Source of the DNA: Acetofilamentum sp.
GTDB lineage: Bacteria > Bacteroidota > Bacteroidia > Bacteroidales > DYOH01
DNA length: 34,992 nt
Reading direction: 5' to 3'
NCBI GenBank assembly: GCA_020720625.1
Contig: DYOH01000035.1
Coordinates: 1-34,992, forward strand
Translations under genes and position numbers: made by a program
Notes under the pieces: model-generated
The model's input: only the letters and a program-made list of their open reading frames with translations
Database searches by the model: none
What the model was told of the DNA's origin: nothing
In this document: positions 18,068 to 26,197 of the stretch, in pieces
Layout of the letters: every line of letters starts with the position of its first letter
How positions within the stretch are numbered: position 1 is the first letter of the stretch

Positions 18068-18607
18068 ATGAGCGAAGAAAAATTTAGTCTGTATAATTAT
18101 CATAAAACCTTTGATAAAGATATACTTATCTCATTTAAAGGTCCTTTCGATAAGCATATTCTATCAATCATTGGAAACTACATAGAAGTAATTCTGGGTA
18201 GGAATCCCAAAGCCGGAAAAAAAATATTTAAAATATTTATAGAACTGGCGCAAAATATAGCATACTATTCGGCAGAAGGAATAACTAATGTTAATTCTGA
18301 TGCAGGCATAGGAACTTTGGTAATAGGCGAATTTGACAATCATTATTCATTTGTGGCCGGAAATGTGGTTAAGGCGAGCGATATTGTTCATATCATCGAA
18401 AAAAGCGAAATCATTAACTCACTCGACAGAGAAGGTTTACGCCAGTATAAGAGAGAACAACGCAATATGCCTCAGGGTGAGAAAGGAAGTGCTCATATTG
18501 GGCTTATTCAGGTGGCACTTACAGCAGCAAGTCCGCTTGATATCGAAGTAACACCTATAAATGAAGAGTATTCATTTTTTACTATTTCTGTTAATGTAGA
18601 AAAATAA
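18068..18607 (+). CDS. SiaB-like (DUF6272) protein kinase
   Basis: This 179-residue protein has a GHKL-like ATPase fold. It shows an N-box-like segment IFIELAQNIAYYS (Glu59, Asn63) and a glycine motif GEKGSAHIGL near 139-148. It matches the SiaB family protein kinases (DUF6272). In Pseudomonas aeruginosa SiaB phosphorylates SiaC on a threonine, and the PP2C phosphatase SiaA reverses it. The gene directly behind it encodes a SiaC-like protein, supporting the assignment. ATG 18068 is chosen because the family begins just before FSLYNYHKTF. An in-frame ATG at 18038 and a GTG at 18023 are alternatives. It is transcribed with siaC1 and ends 11 bases before that ATG. Confidence 0.82.
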   Translation: MSEEKFSLYNYHKTFDKDILISFKGPFDKHILSIIGNYIEVILGRNPKAGKKIFKIFIELAQNIAYYSAEGITNVNSDAGIGTLVIGEFDNHYSFVAGNVVKASDIVHIIEKSEIINSLDREGLRQYKREQRNMPQGEKGSAHIGLIQVALTAASPLDIEVTPINEEYSFFTISVNVEK

Positions 18608-18618
18608 AAATATTGTTC

Positions 18619-19002
18619 ATGGAAAATTTAGAAATAAAGGGTTCTCGCGATGTTTATTTTATTCCATCGGTAGATTTTAACGTTGAGAACGGCATTTGTG
18701 TATTGGGCGGTGAATCTTATCTCGAAGAAACAGTTAAGTTTTATATGCCGCTTTACGAATGGCTAAAAAAATATACCAGTGAAGTAAAGAGACCTGTTGA
18801 ATTTAACTTTAAACTGACTTACTTTAATACAAGTTCTTCTCGCTGTATTCTGGATATATTAAATATTCTGAAAGATTTTGAAGAAAATGGTGGAGACGTT
18901 AAAGTAAACTGGTATTACGATTCGGAGGATACCGATATGGAAGAGGAAGTTGAAGATTATATGATCGAGTCGGAGTTAAAAATTAATTTAATTCCAACCT
19001 GA
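18619..19002 (+). CDS. SiaC-like (DUF1987) phosphoprotein, copy 1
   Basis: The 127-residue protein has the STAS/anti-sigma-antagonist-like SiaC fold (DUF1987). The conserved FKLTYFNTSSSR motif holds Thr71, the position that aligns by motif with the phosphorylated Thr68 of Pseudomonas SiaC. It has an acidic patch near 101-113 (DSEDTDMEEE). It is predicted to be phosphorylated by the upstream SiaB-like kinase and dephosphorylated by a SpoIIE-type phosphatase. Its output partner is unknown here because no diguanylate cyclase is present. ATG 18619 is preferred to the in-frame TTG at 18613. A strong terminator follows. Confidence 0.85.
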   Translation: MENLEIKGSRDVYFIPSVDFNVENGICVLGGESYLEETVKFYMPLYEWLKKYTSEVKRPVEFNFKLTYFNTSSSRCILDILNILKDFEENGGDVKVNWYYDSEDTDMEEEVEDYMIESELKINLIPT

Positions 19003-19027
19003 TTTATTGCATCAATCAGAATCCAGG

Positions 19028-19061
19028 AAGCAATTACTCTGTAGTTGCTTTTATTTTTATT
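19028..19061 (+). terminator. Intrinsic terminator after siaB-siaC1
   Basis: The 10-bp stem AAGCAATTAC / GTAGTTGCTT (one G-T pair) with a three-base loop TCT is followed by a T-rich tract (TTATTTTTATT). It lies 26 bases after the siaC1 stop, so siaC2 probably has its own promoter. Confidence 0.75.
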
Positions 19062-19176
19062 GGTAGAAAATGCATTTTTTCATTTTTTTTTATCTAAAAA
19101 AAATGAAAGGCGTGGTTTTTGATATATGTTTATTCATTAGGGATGTTTTTTTTTACAATATTTCAACATAAAAAAA

Positions 19177-19563
19177 ATGAAAGAATTAGTAATCAGCGGT
19201 AATAGAACTATTCCAACCATTAATTTTAATGCACAACATAATCAGTTCTTAATTGAGGGCAGGTCTTGCCCCGAAGATGTAGCTACATTTTATAAACCAG
19301 TTTTGGATTGGTTAGAAGAGTACCAGGTGAACCCAAACGAAGCAACTGTTTTTGAATTTAAGCTCATATATTTTAATACGGCAACGGCAAAATTATTGCT
19401 CACAATTATGCAAAAAATTGAGCAGATTTATAATACTGGAGCTGATGTTTCAATAAAATGGTATTTTCCCGACGACGACGAAGATCTCGAAGAAACTGGT
19501 CAGGATTATCAGGATATGATAGATGTTCCTTTTGAATTGATTGCTTATCCTTTTGAAGATTAG
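19177..19563 (+). CDS. SiaC-like (DUF1987) phosphoprotein, copy 2
   Basis: This 128-residue paralogue of the preceding SiaC-like protein shares the same layout: an N-terminal strand, FYKPVLDWLEEY, then FKLIYFNTATAK with Thr68 at the predicted phosphorylation site, then an acidic DDDEDLEE stretch. Sequence divergence between the copies is considerable, especially at the N-terminus and in the acidic tail, suggesting different partners. It is cut off from siaB-siaC1 by a terminator and a 174-base spacer. Its stop codon overlaps the stop of the convergent CheA-type kinase by four bases. Family membership is secure; its kinase and output are inferred. Confidence 0.85.
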   Translation: MKELVISGNRTIPTINFNAQHNQFLIEGRSCPEDVATFYKPVLDWLEEYQVNPNEATVFEFKLIYFNTATAKLLLTIMQKIEQIYNTGADVSIKWYFPDDDEDLEETGQDYQDMIDVPFELIAYPFED

Positions 19564-21593
19564 TACTCTTTAAGTAATTTTATTACATCAATTATAAAGG
19601 CTAGGCTGCCATCACCCAAAATGGTGGCCCCGCTAAATAAATTATTATTACCAAATACTTCACCTAAAGGTTTTATTACTGCTTGGTGCTCTCCAAATAT
19701 TTGATCTACCTCCAATGCATAATGTTTATCGGTATATTGTAGCACTATGATTCGGCTTTTTTTCGACGAAAGTTGTTTCAAACTTAGCACTTTTGCTAGA
19801 TTTATTAATGGAATTAATCTCCCGTTATATTCGTAATTGTTTTGAATTGCCGTAATTTTTTTCTCCTCGTTTATTATTTCGCAAGAATCTATAAAACTCA
19901 GCGGTATGATTAAATTTTGGTTCGATAGTTTTACATGCAATGAGTCTATAATAGAAAGCGTTAAGGGTAATTTTAGCGTTACGCTTGTACCTAAATCAAT
20001 TTCCGAATCTATTTCTATTTCGCCCCTCAAATCCGATATGTTTTGTTTCACAACGTCCATACCAACACCTCTGCCCGAGATTTCTGTAACTTTTTTGGCT
20101 GTTGTAAATCCAGGCAAAGTAATTAGATTGTATATCTCTTTTCTGCTTAGCTTTATACTTTTATCAATAAAGCCTTTTTCAATGGCTATCTGATGAATTA
20201 CATCCGGATTTATTCCTTTACCGTCGTCCTGAACCTGTATAAATACGTTAGTGCCTGAATAAAAGGCGATAAAACGCACAATACCTTTTGGTGATTTACC
20301 TTTTGCAATGCGTTCTTTTTCTGTCTCAATTCCATGATCTATGCTGTTTCTTATAATGTGCATTAATGGCCCTTCGAGATTGTTTATAATAGTTTTATCT
20401 AATTCTGTATCTGCACCTTCAACAACAAAGTCAATTTTTTTATCTAAGTCTCGTGCCAAATCGTGCACTAACCTATTAAGCCTAACCAAAATGGTGTTTA
20501 GCGGTACAAGCCTTATGTTCAGAACAATATCTCTAAAATTGCGTGATATTTTGTTTACATTTTCAACAAGCTCGTCCATTAACAAGTAGTTTTGCTCTGC
20601 ATGAAAAAGTTCTAATCGTGAGCCTATTATAACAAGTTCGCTAACCAGATTCATTAATTCGTCTAGTTGTGTTGCCGGAACACGCACTGAATCCTGGGTT
20701 GTGGATTTATGTAAGAGTTGATTAACCGTCTTTATCGATTCTTTTCTTTTCTCTTCTTCAACAATTAATTCAACAACTACATTTTTCTCTGCACTTAAGG
20801 CCTCTGCTTTTTCTTTTATCTCTTTTAAATGCTGTTTGGCTTCTTTCTCGTCTTTATATAGCAATTTATTTTTCAGTAGCGAAAGCAATTCCTTGTTTTT
20901 CTCAATTTGAGCAGGCTGAATCGGAAGTATAATAAATTCGTCTTCTAAGAAGAACATAAAAACATCTTCAATACTCTCCGCATTTTCAGTGGCAAGTAAG
21001 ATTTCCCAGTTGAGATAGAGATTAGTAGGTTCAAAATCTTCGAAATTAGGCAGATTCCTTTTTATTATCTCAATCTGGTAATTTCCAAGTTCCTGAATTT
21101 CTTCTAAAGTAGCTTCAAGGTTAACGCCTCGTTTAAATGTTGATGTATTGGGGGTAAGCAAAACATAGAAAAAATTTGACTGCTCCGATTCCTGCTTTTT
21201 TGAAATTTCACTCCGCTTTTCAATTTCTGCCATATCGGCATATTGAATAATTCTATCGAATTCTTTTTTTAGATTTTCGTCTAATTGATCGTCGGAGGTA
21301 AGTAAATAATTTATTAAATCAACTGAAATAAATGTATTTTGTAGAATATCAATATCCAGAAGTAATTTATTTGAACGAATTTCATCGTAAATATTTTCTA
21401 AGGCATGAGTTAATCGTCCTACATTATCAAATCCATACATTCCGGCAGTGCCCTTTAATGTGTGCATTGTGCGAAATACTTTTTCTATGATTTGTGGATT
21501 ATCCGATGATTTTTCTAGTTCCAAGAGGCTTGTTTCTAATTCATTCACAAGGTCTTTGGCATCTTCAATAAATTTCTTCTTAAATTCTTCCAT
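19560..21593 (-). CDS. cheA: CheA-type histidine kinase
   Basis: The 677-residue cytoplasmic kinase has the CheA domains in order: an Hpt/P1 domain with phospho-acceptor His44 (RTMHTLKGTAGMYGF); a P2-like domain (about 138-230, VLLTPNTSTFKRGVNL); a linker; a P3 dimerisation helix pair starting near DSVRVPATQLDELMNLV; a P4 ATPase with N-box HIIRNSIDHG (about 410-420), G1 QDDGKG and G2 GRGVGMDVV; and a CheW-like P5 domain from about 549. Such kinases normally take input through CheW from receptors, but none is in the window. The kinase starts 13 bases after the CheY stop in the same operon and is convergent with siaC2. The missing receptor and adjacent Sia genes suggest a role outside classical flagellar chemotaxis (inference). 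Confidence 0.92.
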   Translation of the reverse strand: MEEFKKKFIEDAKDLVNELETSLLELEKSSDNPQIIEKVFRTMHTLKGTAGMYGFDNVGRLTHALENIYDEIRSNKLLLDIDILQNTFISVDLINYLLTSDDQLDENLKKEFDRIIQYADMAEIEKRSEISKKQESEQSNFFYVLLTPNTSTFKRGVNLEATLEEIQELGNYQIEIIKRNLPNFEDFEPTNLYLNWEILLATENAESIEDVFMFFLEDEFIILPIQPAQIEKNKELLSLLKNKLLYKDEKEAKQHLKEIKEKAEALSAEKNVVVELIVEEEKRKESIKTVNQLLHKSTTQDSVRVPATQLDELMNLVSELVIIGSRLELFHAEQNYLLMDELVENVNKISRNFRDIVLNIRLVPLNTILVRLNRLVHDLARDLDKKIDFVVEGADTELDKTIINNLEGPLMHIIRNSIDHGIETEKERIAKGKSPKGIVRFIAFYSGTNVFIQVQDDGKGINPDVIHQIAIEKGFIDKSIKLSRKEIYNLITLPGFTTAKKVTEISGRGVGMDVVKQNISDLRGEIEIDSEIDLGTSVTLKLPLTLSIIDSLHVKLSNQNLIIPLSFIDSCEIINEEKKITAIQNNYEYNGRLIPLINLAKVLSLKQLSSKKSRIIVLQYTDKHYALEVDQIFGEHQAVIKPLGEVFGNNNLFSGATILGDGSLAFIIDVIKLLKEY

Positions 21594-21606
21594 GAATAGG
21601 GTATGC

Positions 21607-21975
21607 TTATTTAATACATTTTTCTATTACTGCTAAAAACTTTTCCATTTTAAATGGTTTCTGTATCCATCCCGTTACCGAAGCGTCTCTGGCTAATTCC
21701 TTTTTCTTCGAGTCTGTTTCTGTAGTTAGCATCAATATTGGCAAATACTTGTATTTGTCAATGGCTCTTACTTTGTGAGTAAGTTCTATTCCATCTATTC
21801 CGGGCATGTTTAAATCTGTAACCAACAAATCGATAGTTCTTCCGTCGAAAAGTTTTAATGCATCTTCTCCGTTGTTGGCTTTCAATACATTGTATCCATT
21901 GTTTTTCAAAGTAAATTCAACAACAAATAGCGTATTTTCAAAATCGTCCACTACAACTATTGTTTTTTTTTCCAT
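21607..21975 (-). CDS. Single-domain CheY-like response regulator
   Basis: The 122-residue receiver domain alone has the acidic pocket Asp10-Asp11 (VVVDDFENT), phospho-acceptor Asp54 (LLVTDLNMPGIDG), Thr84/Thr85 (MLTTETD) and Lys106 (WIQKPFK). There is no output domain, so it acts by protein-protein contact or as a phosphate sink. It is first in a two-gene operon with the CheA-type kinase, which is its probable phosphodonor. Confidence 0.93.
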   Translation of the reverse strand: MEKKTIVVVDDFENTLFVVEFTLKNNGYNVLKANNGEDALKLFDGRTIDLLVTDLNMPGIDGIELTHKVRAIDKYKYLPILMLTTETDSKKKELARDASVTGWIQKPFKMEKFLAVIEKCIK

Positions 21976-22005
21976 GTGCTATCGGCCTTTTCAGATTAGT
22001 TTATT

Positions 22006-22036
22006 CAAATTTAGTATAGTTTAAGGAATTAAAAAA
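22006..22036 (-). promoter_or_regulatory. Promoter of the cheY-cheA operon
   Basis: On the minus strand TAAATTTG (plus 22006-22013) is an exact match to the Bacteroidota -7 consensus TAnnTTTG. Nineteen bases upstream stands TTTT (plus 22033-22036), one base away from TTTG. The start point would fall near 22000, giving a leader of about 25 bases to the ATG at 21975. Confidence 0.45.
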
Positions 22037-22080
22037 TATTTTCTGTCATAATTTGAAAATAAATTTTTTATTGTGCAAAA

Positions 22081-22542
22081 TTACCTAATTCTGTCTAAAG
22101 AACGAATTAGGGCTTCATCTTTGAGTATTCCCCTTATAGCCAAGTATATCAGTACAGTATTTACCATCGGTATTACAATGCTTATTTGCCAGTTTACTAA
22201 AGCACTGATATTTGCATCGGCATAGTAATATACATAATATGCAATCAAAATATAGCTTCCGATCTCTAAAAGCAGGGCAAAAGAACTAAATCTTATTTGC
22301 AGTTTACGCTTTTTATAGAAAAAGATGCTTGTCAGAATTAAAACTATTTCTGTAATACTTAATATGAGTAATGGATAAGCATTTATAAGGGTTTTGGTTT
22401 CACTATTTTCTTGATAATGGATTCCAAAGTTGTCGAAAAAATAGTGCAAATCTGTTTCGAAATACGCAAACGGAGCAAAAATAAAGATTGCACTTAGTAT
22501 AGCCGATAATAGCAGATAAATTGTTTGAGTTCTTTGTATCAT
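22081..22542 (-). CDS. DUF4293 four-helix membrane protein
   Basis: The 153-residue integral membrane protein begins MIQRTQTIYLLLS, the characteristic opening of the Bacteroidota-specific family DUF4293. Four membrane helices are visible near 8-26, 52-72, 78-100 and 112-135, and the C-terminus (DEALIRSLDRIR) is basic and conserved-looking. The function is unknown; relatives are widespread, vertically inherited single-copy genes. It has the same orientation as the cheY-cheA operon but is separated by 105 bases that hold that operon's promoter. Upstream lies a 131-bp repeat. Confidence 0.85.
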   Translation of the reverse strand: MIQRTQTIYLLLSAILSAIFIFAPFAYFETDLHYFFDNFGIHYQENSETKTLINAYPLLILSITEIVLILTSIFFYKKRKLQIRFSSFALLLEIGSYILIAYYVYYYADANISALVNWQISIVIPMVNTVLIYLAIRGILKDEALIRSLDRIR

Positions 22543-22597
22543 TTTTTTAGTTTTTTACAAAAATAGGAATAATCGCCAAAGTTTTCAAATAATGCAT

Positions 22598-22728
22598 GAT
22601 TTCAGTCTAAAAAGATTGAAAAAATGATTATACCCCTGCCAGCGTTTTCTTAATTGACTTATAAACTGTTTAGTACAGTTACAGCATTTAATAAAAATCA
22701 ACGCTGGCAGGGTTTTTAGACTAGACTC
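22598..22728 (-). mobile_element. Complete 131-bp inverted-repeat (MITE-like) element, copy 3
   Basis: This is the same element as 15624-15754, inverted, with 128 of 131 positions identical by eye. The differences are one in the left inner arm, one in the A/T core and one in the outermost right end (GATTTC for GAGTTC in plus orientation). Unlike copy 2, no flanking direct repeat is visible (ATGCAT against TTCATT). It interrupts the end of the membrane-sensor remnant on its right. Confidence 0.85.
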
Positions 22729-23224
22729 TTCATTTTTTAAGCAGGCCAATTGATGTAAATAGCCCAAAAAAAAGAAAATTACGATACCATACAAAGATGA
22801 GAGAAATGCATTTTTAAAATTTTTGAATCCACCCACCGAAACATAAGATAATAGAAATTATTAAGCCAATTTTGGGTGAAATATCAATCATCAGAATTGT
22901 AGTCCCCAATTCTTTTTTAGCCAAAATAGACAGGGCTAATATAAGACTTGGTACTGTAAACGAAATAAGATAGCGCGATATAGCAGGTTTGCCACGGTAG
23001 TTGAAATACAATGAAACGCCAATGGCGAGTAGTCCGATAATAAAAAAATAGCTCGATGATTTTAAATGTAGCCTAAAATAGAGAAGTGCAAAAATAAGCA
23101 ACAATACAATAATTAGTACCATCAAAATTTGATTGAAAAGAATGATAGATTTTTGCTTATACAGCGGCATTTCCTTTTTAACACCAAGTAAGGACAAAAA
23201 ATTCCAAATTCTTTTTAGTAGCAT
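22729..23224 (-). pseudogene. Truncated, probably frameshifted N-terminal membrane sensor domain
   Basis: The minus-strand frame from ATG 23224 encodes 136 residues with about five hydrophobic helices and the phrases LYFNYRGKPAISRYLISF and ILAKKELGTTIL. This is the pattern of the polytopic N-terminal sensor found in Bacteroidota cyclases, kinases and phosphatases. It stops at 22814, yet the +1 frame continues directly with a plausible further helix (SSLYGIVIFFFLGYLHQLA) until the 131-bp element at 22728. The slip point lies in a homopolymer-rich stretch near 22815-22835. No coil or output domain follows beyond the element, so the effector half is missing. An intact 136-residue membrane protein is the alternative. 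Confidence 0.5.
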
Positions 23225-23258
23225 TTTGAAAAAACTAAAATTATTTATTGTAACTTTG
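23225..23258 (+). promoter_or_regulatory. Promoter of the TPR-SpoIIE phosphatase gene
   Basis: TAACTTTG at 23251-23258 matches the TAnnTTTG consensus exactly, and TTTG stands at 23225-23228. The spacing is 22 bases, slightly longer than the usual 19. The leader to ATG 23340 would be about 75 bases. Confidence 0.45.
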
Positions 23259-23339
23259 ACTTGAATAGAAGTAAGTATTAAATTCGTTTTGTCAAATTTT
23301 TTCGTTTAATTAATTGAAAATAAATAAAACCGCAACTCC

Positions 23340-25181
23340 ATGTTTAGAATTCGAATCGCCATAATTCTTTTACTTGCAATCTCGGTAACTTCGATAAGTA
23401 AAACTTCTGCCCAAAAGGACACTGCATCATTAATAAATTTGCTTGAAACAATAGGCGAGCCCGAAAAAGCGCAGGTATATTGTCAGTTAGCAGAAATTGT
23501 TATGCTTACAAATGTAAAAATTGCATTAGATTATGCTGATAAAGCTTATAAAATTGCCAAGCAGTATAATAATACAAAATGTCTGATTCATGCAACAGAT
23601 ATTTTAGCTAATTTACATTTATTAAACAACAACCTCAAAAAATCGGAAGACTATTACCTCGAAGAAATTAAGTTATTGGAAACGGAAAAAGATTCTTTTG
23701 GTCTTGCACTAAGTTATTACAACCTTGGGAAAGCCAATTACGTAAGCAATAAAATCAGGAAGGCTATAAAATATTTTGAGACGAGCCAACAAATTGCTTC
23801 AAAAAGAAATTTGCTTGATTTGATTTTAAAGAATAACGAAATATTATTTACCATTCATTATAACGAGGGAAAATATAAAGATGCATTTTTCTATTTCAAG
23901 GATTATGTAAAAATAAAAGACTCTACAATTCTTACTAAGCAAAAAAATGAATACGAAGTACTGATGCGAAATTTTTCTTATGCCATAGACACTGCACAAG
24001 AAAAGCTCCAGGCCAAAGATGAGGCCTTGATGCGCAAAGATTCTACTCTTTCAGTGCTTAGTTTGCAAAAAGATACTTTAGAAGAAGTATCTAAGGCTCA
24101 AGGCGAAGAGATTAAAACACTCAATTACGAAAAGGCTTATCAGCAACAGTTGATTGATAAACAACGAATGCAACGTAACTTTTTGGTTACCATATCTATT
24201 TTTGTTTTGTTTCTCCTTTTTGGTTTATACAGTCGTTTTCTATTTAAAAAGAAGGCCAATGCCCAATTGCTGATACAAAATAATATGATAACTCAGCAAA
24301 AGGAGGAAATTGAGGCGCAGAGAGATAACCTCGAAGAACTTAATCACGAACTCGAACAACAAAAAGAAGAAATTATAGCCCAAAGAGATGAATTACAAGA
24401 CCAAAAGCTTATAATTGAGCACAAGAACGATAATATTACCGCAAGCATTAGATATGCAAAAAGAATACAAACGGCAGCCCTTCCATCGGTAACAATGTTC
24501 GAGAATTTTTTCAAAGATTATTTTATACTATTCAAGCCAAGGGATATTGTTTCAGGAGATTTTTACTGGCTTAAGAAGGTCGAAAATCGAATTTTTGTTA
24601 CTGTAGCAGATTGCACAGGACATGGAGTGCCGGGTGCTTTTGTTAGTATGCTCGGAATTTCTATGCTCAACGAGGTTTGCAGCAGAAATCCGCATTGGAA
24701 TGCTGCACAGGTTTTAAATCAGTTAAGGATCTTGATAAAAACTTCTTTAAACCAAAACGATACTGATTCGGATTCTAAAGACGGCATGGATATGGCTTTA
24801 TGTGTAATTGAGCCTGAAACCAAAACAATACATTTTTCTGGGGCTAATAATCCTCTATTTTTAGTAAGAGACAATGAATTAATGATATATAAAGCCTCAC
24901 GAAACCCGGTGGCAGTATATATTAAGGAGCATGATTTCGAAAATTATACTTTTAAATACCAAGAAAATGATATGATTTACTTGTTCTCCGATGGTTTTCC
25001 TGACCAGTTTGGCGGATCTGATGCCCAAAAATACAAAATATCCCGGTTCAAAACCCTTATTTCTGAGATCAACCGGCAAAATTGTTCGCTTCAAATGCAA
25101 GCCATGGAAAAAGAACTATTGCGCTGGATGGGAAATACCGATCAGATAGACGATATTACTGTTCTTGGAATTAGGTTGTAA
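23340..25181 (+). CDS. Periplasmic-TPR SpoIIE/PP2C-type phosphatase
   Basis: The 613-residue protein has a signal peptide or first helix (about 6-24, ending TSAQK), a periplasmic TPR array (about 40-200) and a coiled coil. A membrane helix follows near 281-302, then a cytoplasmic coiled coil rich in QQKEEI and QRDEL repeats and the linker SIRYAKRIQTAALPS. The SpoIIE/PP2C domain is at about 394-612. The metal ligands lie in SGDFYW, VADCTGHGVPGA, FSDGFPDQFGG and IDDITVLG. It is expected to relay a protein- or peptide-binding signal outside to dephosphorylation of a cytoplasmic Ser/Thr phosphoprotein. The two SiaC-like proteins 4-5 kb away are candidate substrates. It is followed after 23 bases by a T9SS cargo gene. 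Confidence 0.9.
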   Translation: MFRIRIAIILLLAISVTSISKTSAQKDTASLINLLETIGEPEKAQVYCQLAEIVMLTNVKIALDYADKAYKIAKQYNNTKCLIHATDILANLHLLNNNLKKSEDYYLEEIKLLETEKDSFGLALSYYNLGKANYVSNKIRKAIKYFETSQQIASKRNLLDLILKNNEILFTIHYNEGKYKDAFFYFKDYVKIKDSTILTKQKNEYEVLMRNFSYAIDTAQEKLQAKDEALMRKDSTLSVLSLQKDTLEEVSKAQGEEIKTLNYEKAYQQQLIDKQRMQRNFLVTISIFVLFLLFGLYSRFLFKKKANAQLLIQNNMITQQKEEIEAQRDNLEELNHELEQQKEEIIAQRDELQDQKLIIEHKNDNITASIRYAKRIQTAALPSVTMFENFFKDYFILFKPRDIVSGDFYWLKKVENRIFVTVADCTGHGVPGAFVSMLGISMLNEVCSRNPHWNAAQVLNQLRILIKTSLNQNDTDSDSKDGMDMALCVIEPETKTIHFSGANNPLFLVRDNELMIYKASRNPVAVYIKEHDFENYTFKYQENDMIYLFSDGFPDQFGGSDAQKYKISRFKTLISEINRQNCSLQMQAMEKELLRWMGNTDQIDDITVLGIRL

Positions 25182-25204
25182 ATCTAAAAATAGAAAACCT
25201 ATTT

Positions 25205-26032
25205 ATGAAGTATTTTATTGGACTTATTCTCTCTGTTTCAATAGCATTTAATTCTTATGCTCAGATTACTCCGGAGCACGAATACGATGTACCCGGACTA
25301 CAGTTTACCATTGTAAATCTCGAAGTAGACGGCATGAAATATTGTACTTACGAGTTTAGCGATGAGTATAAAGATTTGTGGATGCTTTTGTATAATTTAG
25401 ATCATACAAAATTTTTAGAATTAAACTTCGATCTGTCCAAATATTTGGTAAATTACGATAATTGGACAGGAAACGTATATTATATCACCGAAAATGTGTT
25501 TGATCAAGATATTGAAATCGAAGTTTTGCTTGAAATTGACGTTGTTTTGGCTGATGAAAACATACATTATATATTGGTGTTTAACGAGAATGGTGAGTTG
25601 ATGTTCGAGCTCAGCAACGCTTATGTTCTTTGGGCCGAAGTATATGGCGATATGCCCAAAGGTATTTTTATAACCCCCGATGGTCCTAAAATGATTCTCG
25701 ATGTTTTTGATGGAAATCAGTGGTTATATAAGGTTTATGCTTTAGGTGGAAATGCTACATCAGCAAAAATGGCCGAATATCTTGAGCCTTTGCCTACTGC
25801 CTATCCTAACCCAGCTAAAGATTTTGTTCGTATACCTTTGCACGAAGAAACTTTTATTGTGTCGGTAAAGCTATTTAATCTCGAAGGTAAACTTATCGAA
25901 GAACAAATGATTAATCAACAAGCCCGCAATGTAGTTGTTAACACGCTTCATCTTTCGGCAGCTACATATCTATATGTACTTAATGCTAAAAACAAAGCAG
26001 GCATGAGTGGCAAGTTTGTTGTAAGAAAATAA
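25205..26032 (+). CDS. Secreted protein with type-A T9SS sorting domain
   Basis: The 275-residue protein has a signal peptide (MKYFIGLILSVSIAFNSYAQ). A beta-rich, unrecognised domain of about 160 residues follows; it has repeated acidic-aromatic segments such as YEFSDEYKDLW and LYNLDHTKF. A Por_Secre_tail (type-A) sorting domain runs from about 195, marked by AYPNPAKDFVRIP, VKLFNLEGKLIEE and GKFVVRK. It is routed by the type IX secretion system. Its position 23 bases behind the TPR-SpoIIE gene suggests co-transcription. Whether it is a ligand or reporter for that sensor is speculation. Confidence 0.88.
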   Translation: MKYFIGLILSVSIAFNSYAQITPEHEYDVPGLQFTIVNLEVDGMKYCTYEFSDEYKDLWMLLYNLDHTKFLELNFDLSKYLVNYDNWTGNVYYITENVFDQDIEIEVLLEIDVVLADENIHYILVFNENGELMFELSNAYVLWAEVYGDMPKGIFITPDGPKMILDVFDGNQWLYKVYALGGNATSAKMAEYLEPLPTAYPNPAKDFVRIPLHEETFIVSVKLFNLEGKLIEEQMINQQARNVVVNTLHLSAATYLYVLNAKNKAGMSGKFVVRK

Positions 26033-26134
26033 TTCTGATAGTTATCTTACAGCGTTTAATTAATTGAATTTGAATATCTTGTTTTTTTTGAGATGCTTTG
26101 TAAAAGCTAAAAAAGCTTAAAAATGAAATTAAGA

Positions 26135-26166
26135 TTTGAATATCTTAATTTAATTTCGTTCATTTG
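26135..26166 (+). promoter_or_regulatory. Probable promoter of the Cys-rich small-protein gene
   Basis: TTTG (26135-26138) and TTCATTTG (26159-26166, one base from TAnnTTTG) are 20 bases apart. The leader to ATG 26198 would be about 25 bases. Confidence 0.38.
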
Positions 26167-26197
26167 TTTTTATAAATCCAAATTTAAAAACTGAAAT

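Noticed and set aside
22585-22836. 83-residue minus-strand reading frame as a gene
   Set aside because: Most of it is translation of the 131-bp repeat element. Only the part before the element looks coding, as a frameshifted remnant of the upstream sensor gene.
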